From HdN1 sp964473645 (GTDB lineage Bacteria > Pseudomonadota > Gammaproteobacteria > Pseudomonadales > Ketobacteraceae), in contig CAYYPW010000026.1 of NCBI GenBank assembly GCA_964473645.1, forward strand, positions 9,535-73,534: a stretch of DNA of 64,000 bases, written 5' to 3'. Position 1 is the first letter of the stretch. Every line of letters starts with the position of its first letter. A program made the translations under genes and the position numbers. Below the pieces are notes generated by a model, which saw nothing but the letters and a program-made list of their open reading frames with translations, was not told where the DNA came from and ran no database searches. Positions 51,827-60,984 of the stretch are shown here, piece after piece.

Positions 51827-52120
51827 GATCAATGGATTCGCCGGGGCATAGTCGCTTTTAAGTGTAGCCAAACCTGTGTAGGTGCAACGCCTGATCAGCG
51901 GCAAAAACCGCGAAAGCGCCATTTCTGAGCAAGGGCTGTGCAGGATCAAACGCTTGGCGAGTTGAAGAACTGTTCTTTGCCCGCGTTACGTTGGCGTATC
52001 CGCACGTATGCAGAGATTTCTGCTGAATTTCCACCCGCCAACCGCTAGAATGCGCGCCAGCTTCTCAGCACAAATTGTTCCCGCCTTTGGCGTCACCCTC
52101 CGCAGTTCAGGTCACCACAC

Positions 52121-53707
52121 GTGTTAGCTACTTCTGGTCTTTCCATTCAGTTCGGCTCCAAACCCTTGTTCGAAAACGTTACCGTCAAGTTTGCCAATGG
52201 CAATCGCTATGGCCTGATCGGCGCCAATGGCTGCGGCAAATCCACGCTGATGAAAATCCTCGGCGGCGATCTTGAGCCCTCCACCGGCAGCGTCATGAAA
52301 GGCGTGGACACCCGTTTGGGCAAGTTGCGCCAGGATCAGTTTGCCTTCGAGGAATTCACTCCCATCGACACCGTGATCATGGGCCATGAGGAGCTTTGGC
52401 AGATCAAGGCCGAGCGGGATCGCATCTACAACCTGCCCGAGATGACCGAAGACGATGGCATCCGCGTGGCCGACCTCGAAGTGCGCTTTGCCGAGCTGGA
52501 CGGCTACACCGCCGAGTCCCGCGCAGGCGAGCTGTTGCTGGGTGTGGGCATTCCGCTGGATCAGCATTACGGCCCCATGAGCAACGTCGCCCCCGGCTGG
52601 AAGCTGCGGGTATTGCTGGCGCAGGCCTTGTTCGCTGACCCCGATGTGCTGTTGCTCGACGAGCCTACCAACCACTTGGACATCAACACCATTCGCTGGC
52701 TCGAAGGCGTTATCAACGATCGCACCAGCACCATGGTGATCATTTCGCACGATCGCCATTTTTTGAACAGTGTGTGCACGCATATGGCTGACCTCGATTA
52801 CGGTGAGCTGCGGGTCTACCCTGGCAACTACGACGAGTACATGACGGCGGCCACCCTGGCGCGCGATCAGTTGATCAGCGATAACGCCAAGAAGAAGGCC
52901 CAGATCGCCGAGCTGCAAACCTTCGTCAGCCGCTTTTCGGCCAACGCCTCCAAGGCCAAGCAGGCAACGTCGCGTGCCCGTCAGATTGAAAAGATCCAGT
53001 TGGATGAGATCAAGCCTTCCAGCCGTCAGAACCCCTACATTCGCTTTGAGCAGCGCCAAAAATTGCATCGCCAGGCGGTGACGATCAAGGGGCTGTCAAA
53101 GGCGTATGAGGGTAAAGTGCTGTTTCACAATTTCGATCTGCAGGTCGAGGCTGGCGAGCGCATCGCCATCATTGGCCCCAACGGTGCGGGTAAGACGACG
53201 CTACTGCGTTGTATGTTGGGCGAAATCGAGGTGGATGCCGGTGAGGTGAAATGGACGGACAGCGCCCAGATCGGTTACTACGCGCAAGATCACGCGCATG
53301 ATTTCGCCGAGGACATGACGCTGTTCGACTGGATGGCGCAATGGACCAAAGGCGATGACCAAGCCGTGCGTGCGTCATTGGGCCGCATGCTGTTCTCGCA
53401 GGACGAAGTGAAAAAGTACGTTCGGGTATTGTCGGGCGGTGAACAAGGCCGCATGTTGTTCGGCAAGTTGGCGCTACAAAAGCCCAATATTCTGGTGATG
53501 GACGAACCGACCAACCACTTGGATATGGAATCGATCGAGTCCTTGAACCTGGCACTGGAAAACTACCCGGGCACGTTGCTTTTCGTAAGCCATGACCGCG
53601 AATTTGTGTCGTCCTTGGCGACCCGCATCATCGAATTCACCCCGCAAGGCTTGGTAGACTTCTCGGGCAATTACGAAGATTATTTGAAGAGTCAGGCCTG
53701 GGCCTGA
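52121..53707 (+). CDS. ybiT: ABC-F ATPase, YbiT type
   Basis: A soluble twin ATP-binding protein of 528 residues that acts on the ribosome rather than in transport. Two cassettes: Walker A GLIGANGCGKST, a VAPGWKLRVLLAQALF signature and LLLDEPTNHLD; then GPNGAGKTTLL, LSGGEQGRMLFGKLA and VMDEPTNHLDMESIE. The linker (about 225-320) includes AQIAELQTFVSRFSANASKA. The match to E. coli YbiT is very close along the whole length. The start is GTG with MLATSGLSIQFGSKPLFENV in register. By eye the gene is richer in GC-type codons than its neighbours, in line with high expression. DUF2058 follows after 35 bases. Confidence 0.93.
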   Translation: MLATSGLSIQFGSKPLFENVTVKFANGNRYGLIGANGCGKSTLMKILGGDLEPSTGSVMKGVDTRLGKLRQDQFAFEEFTPIDTVIMGHEELWQIKAERDRIYNLPEMTEDDGIRVADLEVRFAELDGYTAESRAGELLLGVGIPLDQHYGPMSNVAPGWKLRVLLAQALFADPDVLLLDEPTNHLDINTIRWLEGVINDRTSTMVIISHDRHFLNSVCTHMADLDYGELRVYPGNYDEYMTAATLARDQLISDNAKKKAQIAELQTFVSRFSANASKAKQATSRARQIEKIQLDEIKPSSRQNPYIRFEQRQKLHRQAVTIKGLSKAYEGKVLFHNFDLQVEAGERIAIIGPNGAGKTTLLRCMLGEIEVDAGEVKWTDSAQIGYYAQDHAHDFAEDMTLFDWMAQWTKGDDQAVRASLGRMLFSQDEVKKYVRVLSGGEQGRMLFGKLALQKPNILVMDEPTNHLDMESIESLNLALENYPGTLLFVSHDREFVSSLATRIIEFTPQGLVDFSGNYEDYLKSQAWA

Positions 53708-53742
53708 TGGTATCGCTGACAGCACACTGACCGAGGGAACCG

Positions 53743-54279
53743 ATGGCCAAGAACCCATTGCAAGACCAATTGCTGAAAGCCGGTCTGGTAAAAAAGCAGG
53801 ACATCAAGAACGTCAACAAACAGCAGCAAAAGCAGGTAAAGAAAGACCCTGCCGCCGCTGTCAATGAGGCGGCATTGCTGGTGCAACAAGCGCAGGCTGA
53901 GAAACTGGCGCGCGACCGTGCGCTCGCTGAACAGCAGAAAGAAGCGTTGCGCCAAAAGGAAATCACCGCGCAGATTCGCCAGATTATTCAACACAGTCAG
54001 GTGAATCGCTCGCAAGGGGATGTGGCCTATCACTTCACCGACGGCAAGCTGATCAAGAAGTTATACGTTACGCAGGAACTGTCTGATCAGTTGAGCAAAG
54101 GCCGTTTGGCGATTGTGAAACTCGATGAGAAATATGAATTGGTGCCGGCGAAAGTGGCCGAGAAAATCATCGAGCGTGATGCAAGCTATGTGATTGCGTT
54201 GCACGTGCCTGAGAGTAAATCGGTGGATGAAGATGATCCGTATGCGGCGTATCAGATTCCGGATGATTTGATGTGGTAA
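53743..54279 (+). CDS. DUF2058 protein (YaiL-like)
   Basis: A 178-residue, highly charged cytoplasmic protein of the DUF2058/YaiL family, called nucleoprotein or polynucleotide-associated without proven activity. The N-terminus MAKNPLQDQLLKAGLVKKQD, a long basic helix (about 15-75), and the C-terminal VAYHFTDGKLIKKLYVTQEL section are diagnostic. It likely shares transcription with ybiT, 35 bases upstream, suggesting a ribosome- or RNA-linked role. Confidence 0.9.
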   Translation: MAKNPLQDQLLKAGLVKKQDIKNVNKQQQKQVKKDPAAAVNEAALLVQQAQAEKLARDRALAEQQKEALRQKEITAQIRQIIQHSQVNRSQGDVAYHFTDGKLIKKLYVTQELSDQLSKGRLAIVKLDEKYELVPAKVAEKIIERDASYVIALHVPESKSVDEDDPYAAYQIPDDLMW

Positions 54280-54284
54280 AAAAC

Positions 54285-54313
54285 GCGGTGGTAGAGAACT
54301 TCCATACCACCGC
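54285..54313 (-). terminator. Intrinsic terminator between DUF2058 and the lipoprotein gene
   Basis: GCGGTGGTA (54285-54293) and TACCACCGC (54305-54313) form a perfect 9-bp stem with an 11-nt loop. The A-run at 54278-54283 gives a U-tract on the minus strand, so it chiefly serves the lipoprotein gene ending at 54348. It may also act on the plus-strand DUF2058 message. Confidence 0.7.
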
Positions 54314-54347
54314 TGTTGACGCTTCTTGTGATTAGGCTAGCCCCTGT

Positions 54348-55277
54348 CTATTCTGGCATCGCACTTAGGCAGCTATGGGTGAACTCATCATGCGTGGGTT
54401 CAACTTCGATAAGCTGGTTGTGTGTTCCCAGTGCATAAGTGATCGGTATCGGCGCGCATTTCGCATCGGAACAAAACACGGTGTAGCTGCCTGAGGTTGT
54501 ACGCCCTTCAGCATCCATAATGAAATCCCCGTCTGCCCAACCTGTATAGGCGCCTGCAAATGCAAGCCTACTTCCGCCCCCACTGCGACCGTTACGCGGT
54601 AGCGTAGTGTAAAAGCCGCCATCCTCATCCTTGAAACCATAAATGGAACCGGCCTGGAGCATAATGGTTTCGCTGGTGTCAGGATCGGTATATTCGTAGA
54701 AATCGAAACTATAGGTTTGTTCACCACTGGTCGGTGTTCCCAGCGTGGTGCGGTCGAAAATAGAAGTTTGTAGCGTCACACTACCACCGTCCCCATCCTG
54801 AATCGCCAGTGTCGAATCGGCATCAGAGGGAACATCGAATCGGCGCAACACACCTTTCACAAAAAAGCTTTCCCAACTGGAAATAACGTTTCTGTTAGCG
54901 TACCCGTGATCGTGGGTGTTGCCCTCGATCACATAGAGTTGATCTGCATGATAGGTCACACCTGCAACATCGTAGGTGAGTTTTATTTGCGTCGATCGAT
55001 TGATGGTAAGGTTTTCACCTGCGTAGGCGCATAACGGGCTCGCTACAGGGTCGAGCGTATCTGTTGTCAGATACACGTTGGTTGCGTTGGCCGGTAATTC
55101 TACGTCAACAATCTGCCCGTTTTCGTAGGTGCCACCTGCAGGGTAGAAACTGACGGTGGTAATGGGTTCGGTTTTGCAGCCTGTCATGAAAATAACCAAC
55201 AGACTGATGGGCAGCACTCTATTGATACGGTTGGTGATCATTTCTTTTTTGCAGTTCTGGTTTGCCAAGGTATACAT
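54348..55277 (-). CDS. Secreted lipoprotein with chitobiase-like beta domain
   Basis: A 309-residue lipoprotein with lipobox VIFMTGC near residue 34. The N-terminal mature domain (about 36-115) shows SFYPAGGTYENGQIVDVELP and VYLTTDTLDPVASPLCAYAG, a CHB_HEX_C/FN3-like beta-sandwich found on chitobiases and surface proteins. The remainder is acidic and beta-rich, unknown to me. AGGAG seven bases upstream favours the ATG at 55277; ATG 55241 would give a shorter n-region. Likely in the outer membrane. It follows the 613-residue lipoprotein gene on the same strand. Confidence 0.7.
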   Translation of the reverse strand: MYTLANQNCKKEMITNRINRVLPISLLVIFMTGCKTEPITTVSFYPAGGTYENGQIVDVELPANATNVYLTTDTLDPVASPLCAYAGENLTINRSTQIKLTYDVAGVTYHADQLYVIEGNTHDHGYANRNVISSWESFFVKGVLRRFDVPSDADSTLAIQDGDGGSVTLQTSIFDRTTLGTPTSGEQTYSFDFYEYTDPDTSETIMLQAGSIYGFKDEDGGFYTTLPRNGRSGGGSRLAFAGAYTGWADGDFIMDAEGRTTSGSYTVFCSDAKCAPIPITYALGTHNQLIEVEPTHDEFTHSCLSAMPE

Positions 55278-55342
55278 CTTTTGCTCCTGGTAAATTCGTC
55301 GTTACACGTGAACGTCTATTCGTCGTTATGGGTAAGCGCAAC

Positions 55343-57184
55343 TTATTGGTATACGCAACTAAGCGAGAAGTCGTTGGGGTTCATGGTGCAACTTGTCGTC
55401 GGAGTATGGTTGAAGTAACCAGGGTCTTGGGGATCGCCTGCCTTTAAGAAATTCCAGTAGATTTCGGTGCCTAATCCACAGTTGAGCCAGGTACCGGTGA
55501 TGCTGTCTGAGCCTGCATAGTTGGTCGCACATGACCAGTTCAGGCGGCCATCATATTCCGCAATTTTTTTGGCTTTCTGGCCATAGGAGCCGGCCTTGAT
55601 TTCCATCAGCTTTTCCCAGGTGTAGGAATCACAGGAATAGCTGAGCTTCCATGCTTCCACCGCAGCGGTGGGTTCGCGGTAGAAACAGCCACCGGTTTTT
55701 TCCGATTTAATTATGTAGAAATCGTTGTTGGGTATATTGCCTCTGAAATTGGGGACGCTGACGTTGGTAGTGGTAAAACGCTGGCCTACGTCATAAGGGT
55801 CGCAAGTGGTTAGCCGCAGTGTTGAATATTCTGAATTGGGTGCCCGATCATCAGCGCGGATGCAACGATTGTTGGAGTATAAAATGGCACCATTGGCTTC
55901 GACAGGAGAGGCGCCACTCACAATCATGTACCAATTGCCAATGAGGTTTTTATTCTTCAGGGGCAATGAAAATTTCTGCCTGGGGGTGTATTGGCTCGGG
56001 TCAACGTTGGTCACCTCCATCGTGACATGCTCATACTGATCGGTTGTCAGCGCTATATTGCCAAGTTTGAATAAACTGCCAGAAATTGCCTGCGTGTAAT
56101 GTCCTTCTGCATTTTTACCGTTGTCACCATAGAAGTTCTTTGAATATACGGTGATTGCGGGATTAGCGTCAGTGGGATTGGAATCAAATTTGAAACGCAC
56201 ATAGTATCCCGATACATCTCTCTCATCCTCTGCTGGCTGGATGGTTAGCGTTGCAGAATAGGCTTTTGTCGAGTCGGTATCGGCTGACAACAACACGCGT
56301 TTCGCCTGGAAATAGGGATTGTCATAGGGGGACGATATGCTGTTGAAGTGTGTGGTTGCAGCGAGACGTGTGCTGGAACCATCGCAATTGGTGGAGTACC
56401 CTTCACCATGGTCGTTGGCAGCAACGACGACAATCGTGCCGGCATTTTTCGGCGGTAACAGATCTTTGGTAGTGCTAAAGGAATGTGGACCGGTACCATT
56501 GGCTGCGATACTGCCAATGGCAGCTACTCTGGGGAGTGGACACCCATTGGCATCACCAAAACGTGCAACATATCGTGTGACAGGTTTTTCTGGTGGTACG
56601 GAAATGTAAAAGCGTAGGTTCCCACGAATTGCAATATTGTTTTGCTGGTCAGTGAACTGAACGTTTTCCGGGATTGTGGTGGGCGCATCCGGATGGAATA
56701 CAAAATTCTCGAACGTAACGCTGGTGCCATTGATGGCTTCACCCCTTGGATTGGCAGCGAAAACGATAATGCCATTCACTCCAGGGGGTGGCGTGGCAAA
56801 CAAATCATAGGTCAGTTCATACGCATTATTATCGTTGAGAACAACGTTGCCTATATAGTTGGATTCTCCATTGGGCAGTACATTGTTGGTTCCGGCCGGG
56901 ACGCCGTTAATGGCCCAACGTAATACCCAGCGGTCGTATGTCCATTCCCAGGTGCCACCGTGATCGGGATCGAGGGGGCGCGTAATGGTAATGGGACCGC
57001 CCACTTCGGGGCCAAGATTTTTGTCTAAAAAGGTGAGGTTTTCTGCAACGACCTCTGGGATGCTATCGAATCGTGTCGATCCGAATTCAATAAGACAGCC
57101 AGATAAAAGAGCAGGAGTCAAAAGCAGCGCGTATTTGCTGACGTTGATCGTTTTGGACATTATTTCTGACAATTTCGACATCAC
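55343..57184 (-). CDS. Large secreted lipoprotein of unknown function
   Basis: A 613-residue lipoprotein: short basic start, hydrophobic segment YALLLTPALLSGC with the lipobox cysteine near 30. The mature chain has repeated beta-rich segments with paired cysteines (DANGCPLPRV, STNCDGSST, NRCIRADD, LTTCDPYDVG, RLNWSCATNYAG, SLSCVYQ). The part from residue 430 recalls a ricin-type lectin arrangement, an inference. GGAG 8 bases upstream of the double ATG supports the start. A 10-bp hairpin lies in the leader. It pairs with the next lipoprotein gene, 65 bases downstream, probably co-transcribed. Confidence 0.65.
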   Translation of the reverse strand: MMSKLSEIMSKTINVSKYALLLTPALLSGCLIEFGSTRFDSIPEVVAENLTFLDKNLGPEVGGPITITRPLDPDHGGTWEWTYDRWVLRWAINGVPAGTNNVLPNGESNYIGNVVLNDNNAYELTYDLFATPPPGVNGIIVFAANPRGEAINGTSVTFENFVFHPDAPTTIPENVQFTDQQNNIAIRGNLRFYISVPPEKPVTRYVARFGDANGCPLPRVAAIGSIAANGTGPHSFSTTKDLLPPKNAGTIVVVAANDHGEGYSTNCDGSSTRLAATTHFNSISSPYDNPYFQAKRVLLSADTDSTKAYSATLTIQPAEDERDVSGYYVRFKFDSNPTDANPAITVYSKNFYGDNGKNAEGHYTQAISGSLFKLGNIALTTDQYEHVTMEVTNVDPSQYTPRQKFSLPLKNKNLIGNWYMIVSGASPVEANGAILYSNNRCIRADDRAPNSEYSTLRLTTCDPYDVGQRFTTTNVSVPNFRGNIPNNDFYIIKSEKTGGCFYREPTAAVEAWKLSYSCDSYTWEKLMEIKAGSYGQKAKKIAEYDGRLNWSCATNYAGSDSITGTWLNCGLGTEIYWNFLKAGDPQDPGYFNHTPTTSCTMNPNDFSLSCVYQ

Positions 57185-57197
57185 TACAACTCCGATT

Positions 57198-57241
57198 CAT
57201 TCTCAAAGCTCATGGCAACGGCAGACACGCGTTTGAGAATG
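57198..57241 (-). promoter_or_regulatory. Inverted repeat in the leader of the lipoprotein gene
   Basis: CATTCTCAAA (57198-57207) and TTTGAGAATG (57232-57241) are a perfect 10-bp inverted repeat with a 24-base spacer, directly upstream of the GGAG ribosome-binding site of the minus-strand lipoprotein gene. It could be an mRNA leader stem or a protein operator. The rest of the 57185-57500 gap is AT-rich with TTGACA-like and T-run tracts; I see no gene in it, and a promoter for the lipoproteins must lie there. Confidence 0.5.
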
Positions 57242-57500
57242 AACACGTGCCATCAGGTTGACAAAAACACATATTTTTTGAATAGGACGTGCTGACAGAG
57301 CAATTTTTCGTTTGTCAGAACGTCTACGGTTGAACGTGAGCAAGTTTATTAAGGGGCGGACGATACACGCAGGGAGGAGCAAGTATCCTGGCAGGTCGTT
57401 TTTAGCCTTGGTCTGTCTCGCTTTTTGACATTGAAAGGATGCCATGTTGGGCGCGTTTGTACATCCAACTTATGGGTGTTGCGACTTGCGTTGTATTGTG

Positions 57501-58715
57501 TTAGCTGAATGTGAATAGCCAGCCTGCCAATGTGCTACCGAAGACAACCAGCCAAGGGGGCAATTTCCAGAACATTAATGCGATCAGTGCCATTAACGCC
57601 AGCGCGAAATCTTGCGGCTGCCGTATCGTGCTGACCCAGGCCGGTTGATACAAAGCGGCTAACAATAATCCGACAACGGCTGCATTTATACCAGCCAACG
57701 CTGCTTGCACACCTTGTTGACGACGCAGAGTTTCCCAGAACGGTAGCGCCCCCACGACCAGCAGAAACGAGGGCAGAAAAATGGCGACCAGACACAGCAT
57801 TCCGCCCAGCCAGCCCCCCAAGTCACCCGTTATGGACGCACCCAGAAATGCTGAGAACGTAAATAGCGGGCCGGGAACTGCTTGCGCTGCGCCATAACCC
57901 GTAAGAAATCTTTCATTGCTAACCCAGCCAGTCGGCACCACCTCTGACTGCAATAACGGCAATACCACATGGCCGCCACCAAATACCAGTGATCCAGAGC
58001 GGTAGAACGCGTCTATTATTTGCAGAGATTGCCAGGGGAAGGCTTCGGCTAACAGGGGAAGCACAATCAAGCCGGTGGCAAACAGCATTAGCCAAAATCC
58101 ACCTGCGCGGCGGCTGACAGGCAGCGTTAAATGTTCGGTAGCGGTCAGTTGGCTTGGTTTTAACAGCAACTTGCCGACTACGCCCGCGATTACGATCACT
58201 GCCACTTGTGTCCAGGCAGAGGGCAGTAGGAGCACGGTGCAAGTGCTCAATGCCATCAAGGTCGCGCGTTGTACATCTGGGCATAGTACCCGTGCCATTC
58301 CCCACAATGCCTGCACGATAACGGCGACAGCAACCACCTGTAAACCGTGCAACAAACCAGGGTGCAGGGTATCACCATAATGTGTCAGCCCAATGGCGAA
58401 CATGATCAACGCCACTGCTGACGGCATCGTAAAACCTAACCACGCCGCTAGGGCCCCGCCATAACCTGCACGCGTCAAACCGAGCGCCATCCCCACCTGA
58501 CTGCTGGCTGGTCCCGGCAAAAACTGGCATAACGCCACCAAATCGGCATAGCTTTGCTCGTTGAGCCAACGTCGTCTCGTAACGAATTCTTCACGAAAAT
58601 AAGCGAGATGCGCCACCGGGCCACCAAATGAAGTGAGCCCGAGGCGGAGAAAAATTAAAAACACTGACCAGATGCTGTGCTCGCGACATTGTTCGTTGCG
58701 AGAGTGTTCGTTCAT
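57501..58715 (-). CDS. chrA: Chromate transporter (ChrA, two-domain)
   Basis: A 404-residue inner-membrane protein of the CHR family, exporting chromate by proton antiport. Two homologous halves: the first with FLRLGLTSFGGPVAHLAYFR, LCQFLPGPASSQVGMALGL and GFTMPSAVALIMF; the second with YRSGSLVFGGGHVVLPLLQS and AAQAVPGPLFTFSAFLG. About ten helices. The start ATG overlaps the stop of the GIY-YIG gene by four bases, so it is translated as part of the DUF3299-GIY-YIG-chrA row. No chrB regulator is next to it. Confidence 0.92.
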   Translation of the reverse strand: MNEHSRNEQCREHSIWSVFLIFLRLGLTSFGGPVAHLAYFREEFVTRRRWLNEQSYADLVALCQFLPGPASSQVGMALGLTRAGYGGALAAWLGFTMPSAVALIMFAIGLTHYGDTLHPGLLHGLQVVAVAVIVQALWGMARVLCPDVQRATLMALSTCTVLLLPSAWTQVAVIVIAGVVGKLLLKPSQLTATEHLTLPVSRRAGGFWLMLFATGLIVLPLLAEAFPWQSLQIIDAFYRSGSLVFGGGHVVLPLLQSEVVPTGWVSNERFLTGYGAAQAVPGPLFTFSAFLGASITGDLGGWLGGMLCLVAIFLPSFLLVVGALPFWETLRRQQGVQAALAGINAAVVGLLLAALYQPAWVSTIRQPQDFALALMALIALMFWKLPPWLVVFGSTLAGWLFTFS

Positions 58716-59035
58716 GGTATGCCTGTTGGGCTGTGGCTTATCTGAAGGTGATTGTCGATGAGACGCTCTTTTTCTCGGCGTTCCAGTTTTTTTAATTGGG
58801 CCTCACGTTTGCTCGCCGCCGACCGCGAAGCGTAACGCTCGCTGTAAGCCAGCGTCACCGGGCGACGCTGGCGCGTATAACGGGCACCCTTGGGGGAATG
58901 ATTATGTTCGTGCAGACGTCGCTCCAACGCCGTGGTGATACCCGTGTAGAGACTACCGTCACGACAGCGCAGAATGTAAACCACCCAGCGCAGGGCCTCT
59001 TCTGTCGCCAGAGTGTTGGTGTTGGTCTGACTCAT
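58712..59035 (-). CDS. GIY-YIG nuclease-superfamily protein
   Basis: A 107-residue single-domain protein. RWVVYILRCRDGSLYTGITT carries the GIY-YIG core, followed by ERRLHEHNHSPKGARYTRQR with the catalytic-type arginine, and a basic helix RSAASKREAQLKKLERREKE. The UPF0213/YhbQ family is the nearest: small nucleases or DNA-binding proteins of unclear role. It overlaps both neighbours by 4 bases (ATGA type), placing it in the middle of the coupled DUF3299-GIY-YIG-chrA unit. Confidence 0.9.
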   Translation of the reverse strand: MSQTNTNTLATEEALRWVVYILRCRDGSLYTGITTALERRLHEHNHSPKGARYTRQRRPVTLAYSERYASRSAASKREAQLKKLERREKERLIDNHLQISHSPTGIP

Positions 59036-59622
59036 TCTTCGTAAGGGGTGACGACGGCGTTTTTCATCGCATAACCCGCGTCGGCCAGTTCATTACTAAA
59101 ACGTTCTATTTTGATGACGCCTTCGACCCACACCGCGTCAAAGGGCTGCTTGATAATGTCTTGCGGTTTGTCGAGCGTGATCAGAATGGCCTGATTGGCG
59201 GGCGGTGGCGGCACGTGAATGCAAGCGCCGTAGTAGGGCACCAGCAGAAATTCGGTGGTGATCTTGCCGTCACCGTCGAGGGGCACGGCAAATCCCCCCA
59301 GTTTGATCTTGCGGCCATCGAGTTCCTTGACCACGGGCGCGTCTTTCCAGAGGGCGCGCAGCTTTTCCATGGCTTCGGCCGCTTTGGGGTCGCCGTCTTG
59401 CATGCTGTTCACGTCCATTTGAGCGAACACGGCTTCGGGGCGGTAGTCGGCGGGGATCAGGTCATCCCAGGTGAATTCTTTGACTGCCGCTGGATCGCCG
59501 GCCGCTGGAGCGGGGGCTTTTGTGGTGGCAGGGGTTGCCGGTTTGACGTCGTCACTGAAAACCGGGCTGCAAAGCAGGCTGAATGTGACAGTGCAGGTGA
59601 GCAATAAGGCGTGCTTGGGCAT
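59032..59622 (-). CDS. DUF3299 secreted protein
   Basis: A 196-residue protein with a signal peptide cut near FSLLCSPVFS. After an Ala/Pro/Thr linker comes the DUF3299 core, FTWDDLIPADYRPEAVFAQM, then GRKIKLGGFAVPLDGDGKIT, FLLVPYYGACIHVPPPPANQ and a VWVEGVIK strand with possible ligand Cys/His. In Pseudomonas and Vibrio, DUF3299 genes accompany ZrgA, an ABC ATPase and FtsX-like permease under zinc control; those genes lie 1.4 kb away here on the same strand. A frame from 59646 is longer; AGGA upstream favours 59622. Confidence 0.85.
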   Translation of the reverse strand: MPKHALLLTCTVTFSLLCSPVFSDDVKPATPATTKAPAPAAGDPAAVKEFTWDDLIPADYRPEAVFAQMDVNSMQDGDPKAAEAMEKLRALWKDAPVVKELDGRKIKLGGFAVPLDGDGKITTEFLLVPYYGACIHVPPPPANQAILITLDKPQDIIKQPFDAVWVEGVIKIERFSNELADAGYAMKNAVVTPYEE

Positions 59623-59797
59623 TCGTAAGATCCTGAAATCAGGCAATTATGACTCCTTCAATAATACGTGATTGTGGCCGGCAATGCTGCTGTTCGTTGT
59701 GATATGTCGTTGCTATACTCAAACGACGTCACACCTGAAAATAGCTACCACTCCCATGCTCTGTGCGGGGCTCTGTATTCACGCAAGGGGTTTTGTC

Positions 59798-60934
59798 ATG
59801 TCACAAACCACGCACAATGATCCGTGGATTCATCTCAACGAAGCCGATACGGTGGTGGGTAAGCTGCGTCTCATTCATAGCCTGATTTTGGGACACCTGC
59901 CCTTCGTGACAAGAATAGCCGTGGCGTTATATGACCCGGCGACTGATTATTTACGCACATTTGCATTCAGCAGCGAGATTGACAGCCCGCTCACTAATTA
60001 CCAGGCACGTTTATCAGACTGCCATTCGTTACTTGAAATTGTTGCAACAAGGCAGCCACGGGTGGTGAATGACCTGTCGATCTTCAATGACAGCAGTCAT
60101 GAGCACGCACAAGTGATTTACGCTGCCGGTTACCGGTCGAGTTATACCTTGCCCATGATCTGGGAAGGCAGATTTTTCGGCTTTGTATTTTTCAATTCCA
60201 ATGATCCCGATGTGTTTGTCGAGCGCGCGTTATCAGATCTCGATGTCATTGCGCACATGATCATTTTGCTGGTGTATAACGAACGATCGAATGTTCGGAC
60301 CTTATTGGCCACCATTAAATCAGCATTACAACTGACGCATTCACGAGATCCTGAAACCGGTTGTCATCTGGAACGTATGTCGCGCTATGCGCGCTTGATT
60401 GCCAAATCCCTGGCAAAAGCCAACAAACTCTCAGATGATTTTGTTGAGCACGTGTTTCTATTTGCACCTTTACACGATTTGGGGAAATTAACGATCCCGG
60501 ACAGCATTTTGCTGAAAGCCGGCCCGCTCAGTGATGAAGAGTTTCAGATTATGAAAACGCATTCCGAAGAGGGGCAGCGTCTGATTGATAAATTGCTGGA
60601 AAATTACGGTTTACGCGGCATTTCGCATGTAGAAATTTTGCGAAACATTGCCATGCATCATCATGAGGCGCTGGACGGCTCCGGCTACCCCAGGCGACTG
60701 GCGGGCGATGCGATTCCACTGGAAGCCCGGATTGTGGCGGTCGCTGATATCTTCGATGCCCTCACCAGTAAACGGCCTTACAAGGAGGCTTGGAGCAATG
60801 AGGCGGCCTTCGCGCGGTTGCGTGAGATGGCAGGCGTGAAGCTCGATCCGCAGTGTGTTGATATATTGATTGCGAATGAAAAAGAAGTGCTGGAAATTCA
60901 GCGTGCGTTTCATGAGGATCGGTTTGGGGTGTGA
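59798..60934 (+). CDS. GAF/HD-GYP domain c-di-GMP phosphodiesterase
   Basis: A 378-residue cytoplasmic signalling protein. A GAF-like sensor domain (about 20-180) precedes the HD-GYP domain (about 195-370), with H226-D227 in HDLGKLTIPD, later metal histidines (MKTHSEEGQRL, MHHHEALDGSG), and G296-Y297-P298. All hallmark residues are present, so hydrolysis of c-di-GMP is likely. AAGGGG seven bases before ATG 59798 sets the start; an upstream frame from 59672 is rejected. It stands alone between the DUF3299 gene (divergent) and the permease gene (convergent), seemingly splitting a zinc-related region. Confidence 0.92.
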   Translation: MSQTTHNDPWIHLNEADTVVGKLRLIHSLILGHLPFVTRIAVALYDPATDYLRTFAFSSEIDSPLTNYQARLSDCHSLLEIVATRQPRVVNDLSIFNDSSHEHAQVIYAAGYRSSYTLPMIWEGRFFGFVFFNSNDPDVFVERALSDLDVIAHMIILLVYNERSNVRTLLATIKSALQLTHSRDPETGCHLERMSRYARLIAKSLAKANKLSDDFVEHVFLFAPLHDLGKLTIPDSILLKAGPLSDEEFQIMKTHSEEGQRLIDKLLENYGLRGISHVEILRNIAMHHHEALDGSGYPRRLAGDAIPLEARIVAVADIFDALTSKRPYKEAWSNEAAFARLREMAGVKLDPQCVDILIANEKEVLEIQRAFHEDRFGV

Positions 60935-60984
60935 TGCCCACACGGTTTGGTTCGATGGGCTTATGACGCGTAATCTCGCTAATG

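Noticed and set aside
52124..53068. 314-residue minus-strand frame
   Set aside because: Antisense to ybiT, which matches its family along the entire length; the frame is Gly/Val-rich from GC-biased third positions.
59623..59797. Zur box upstream of DUF3299
   Set aside because: No sequence resembling the AT-rich GTTATA-type palindrome was found by eye.
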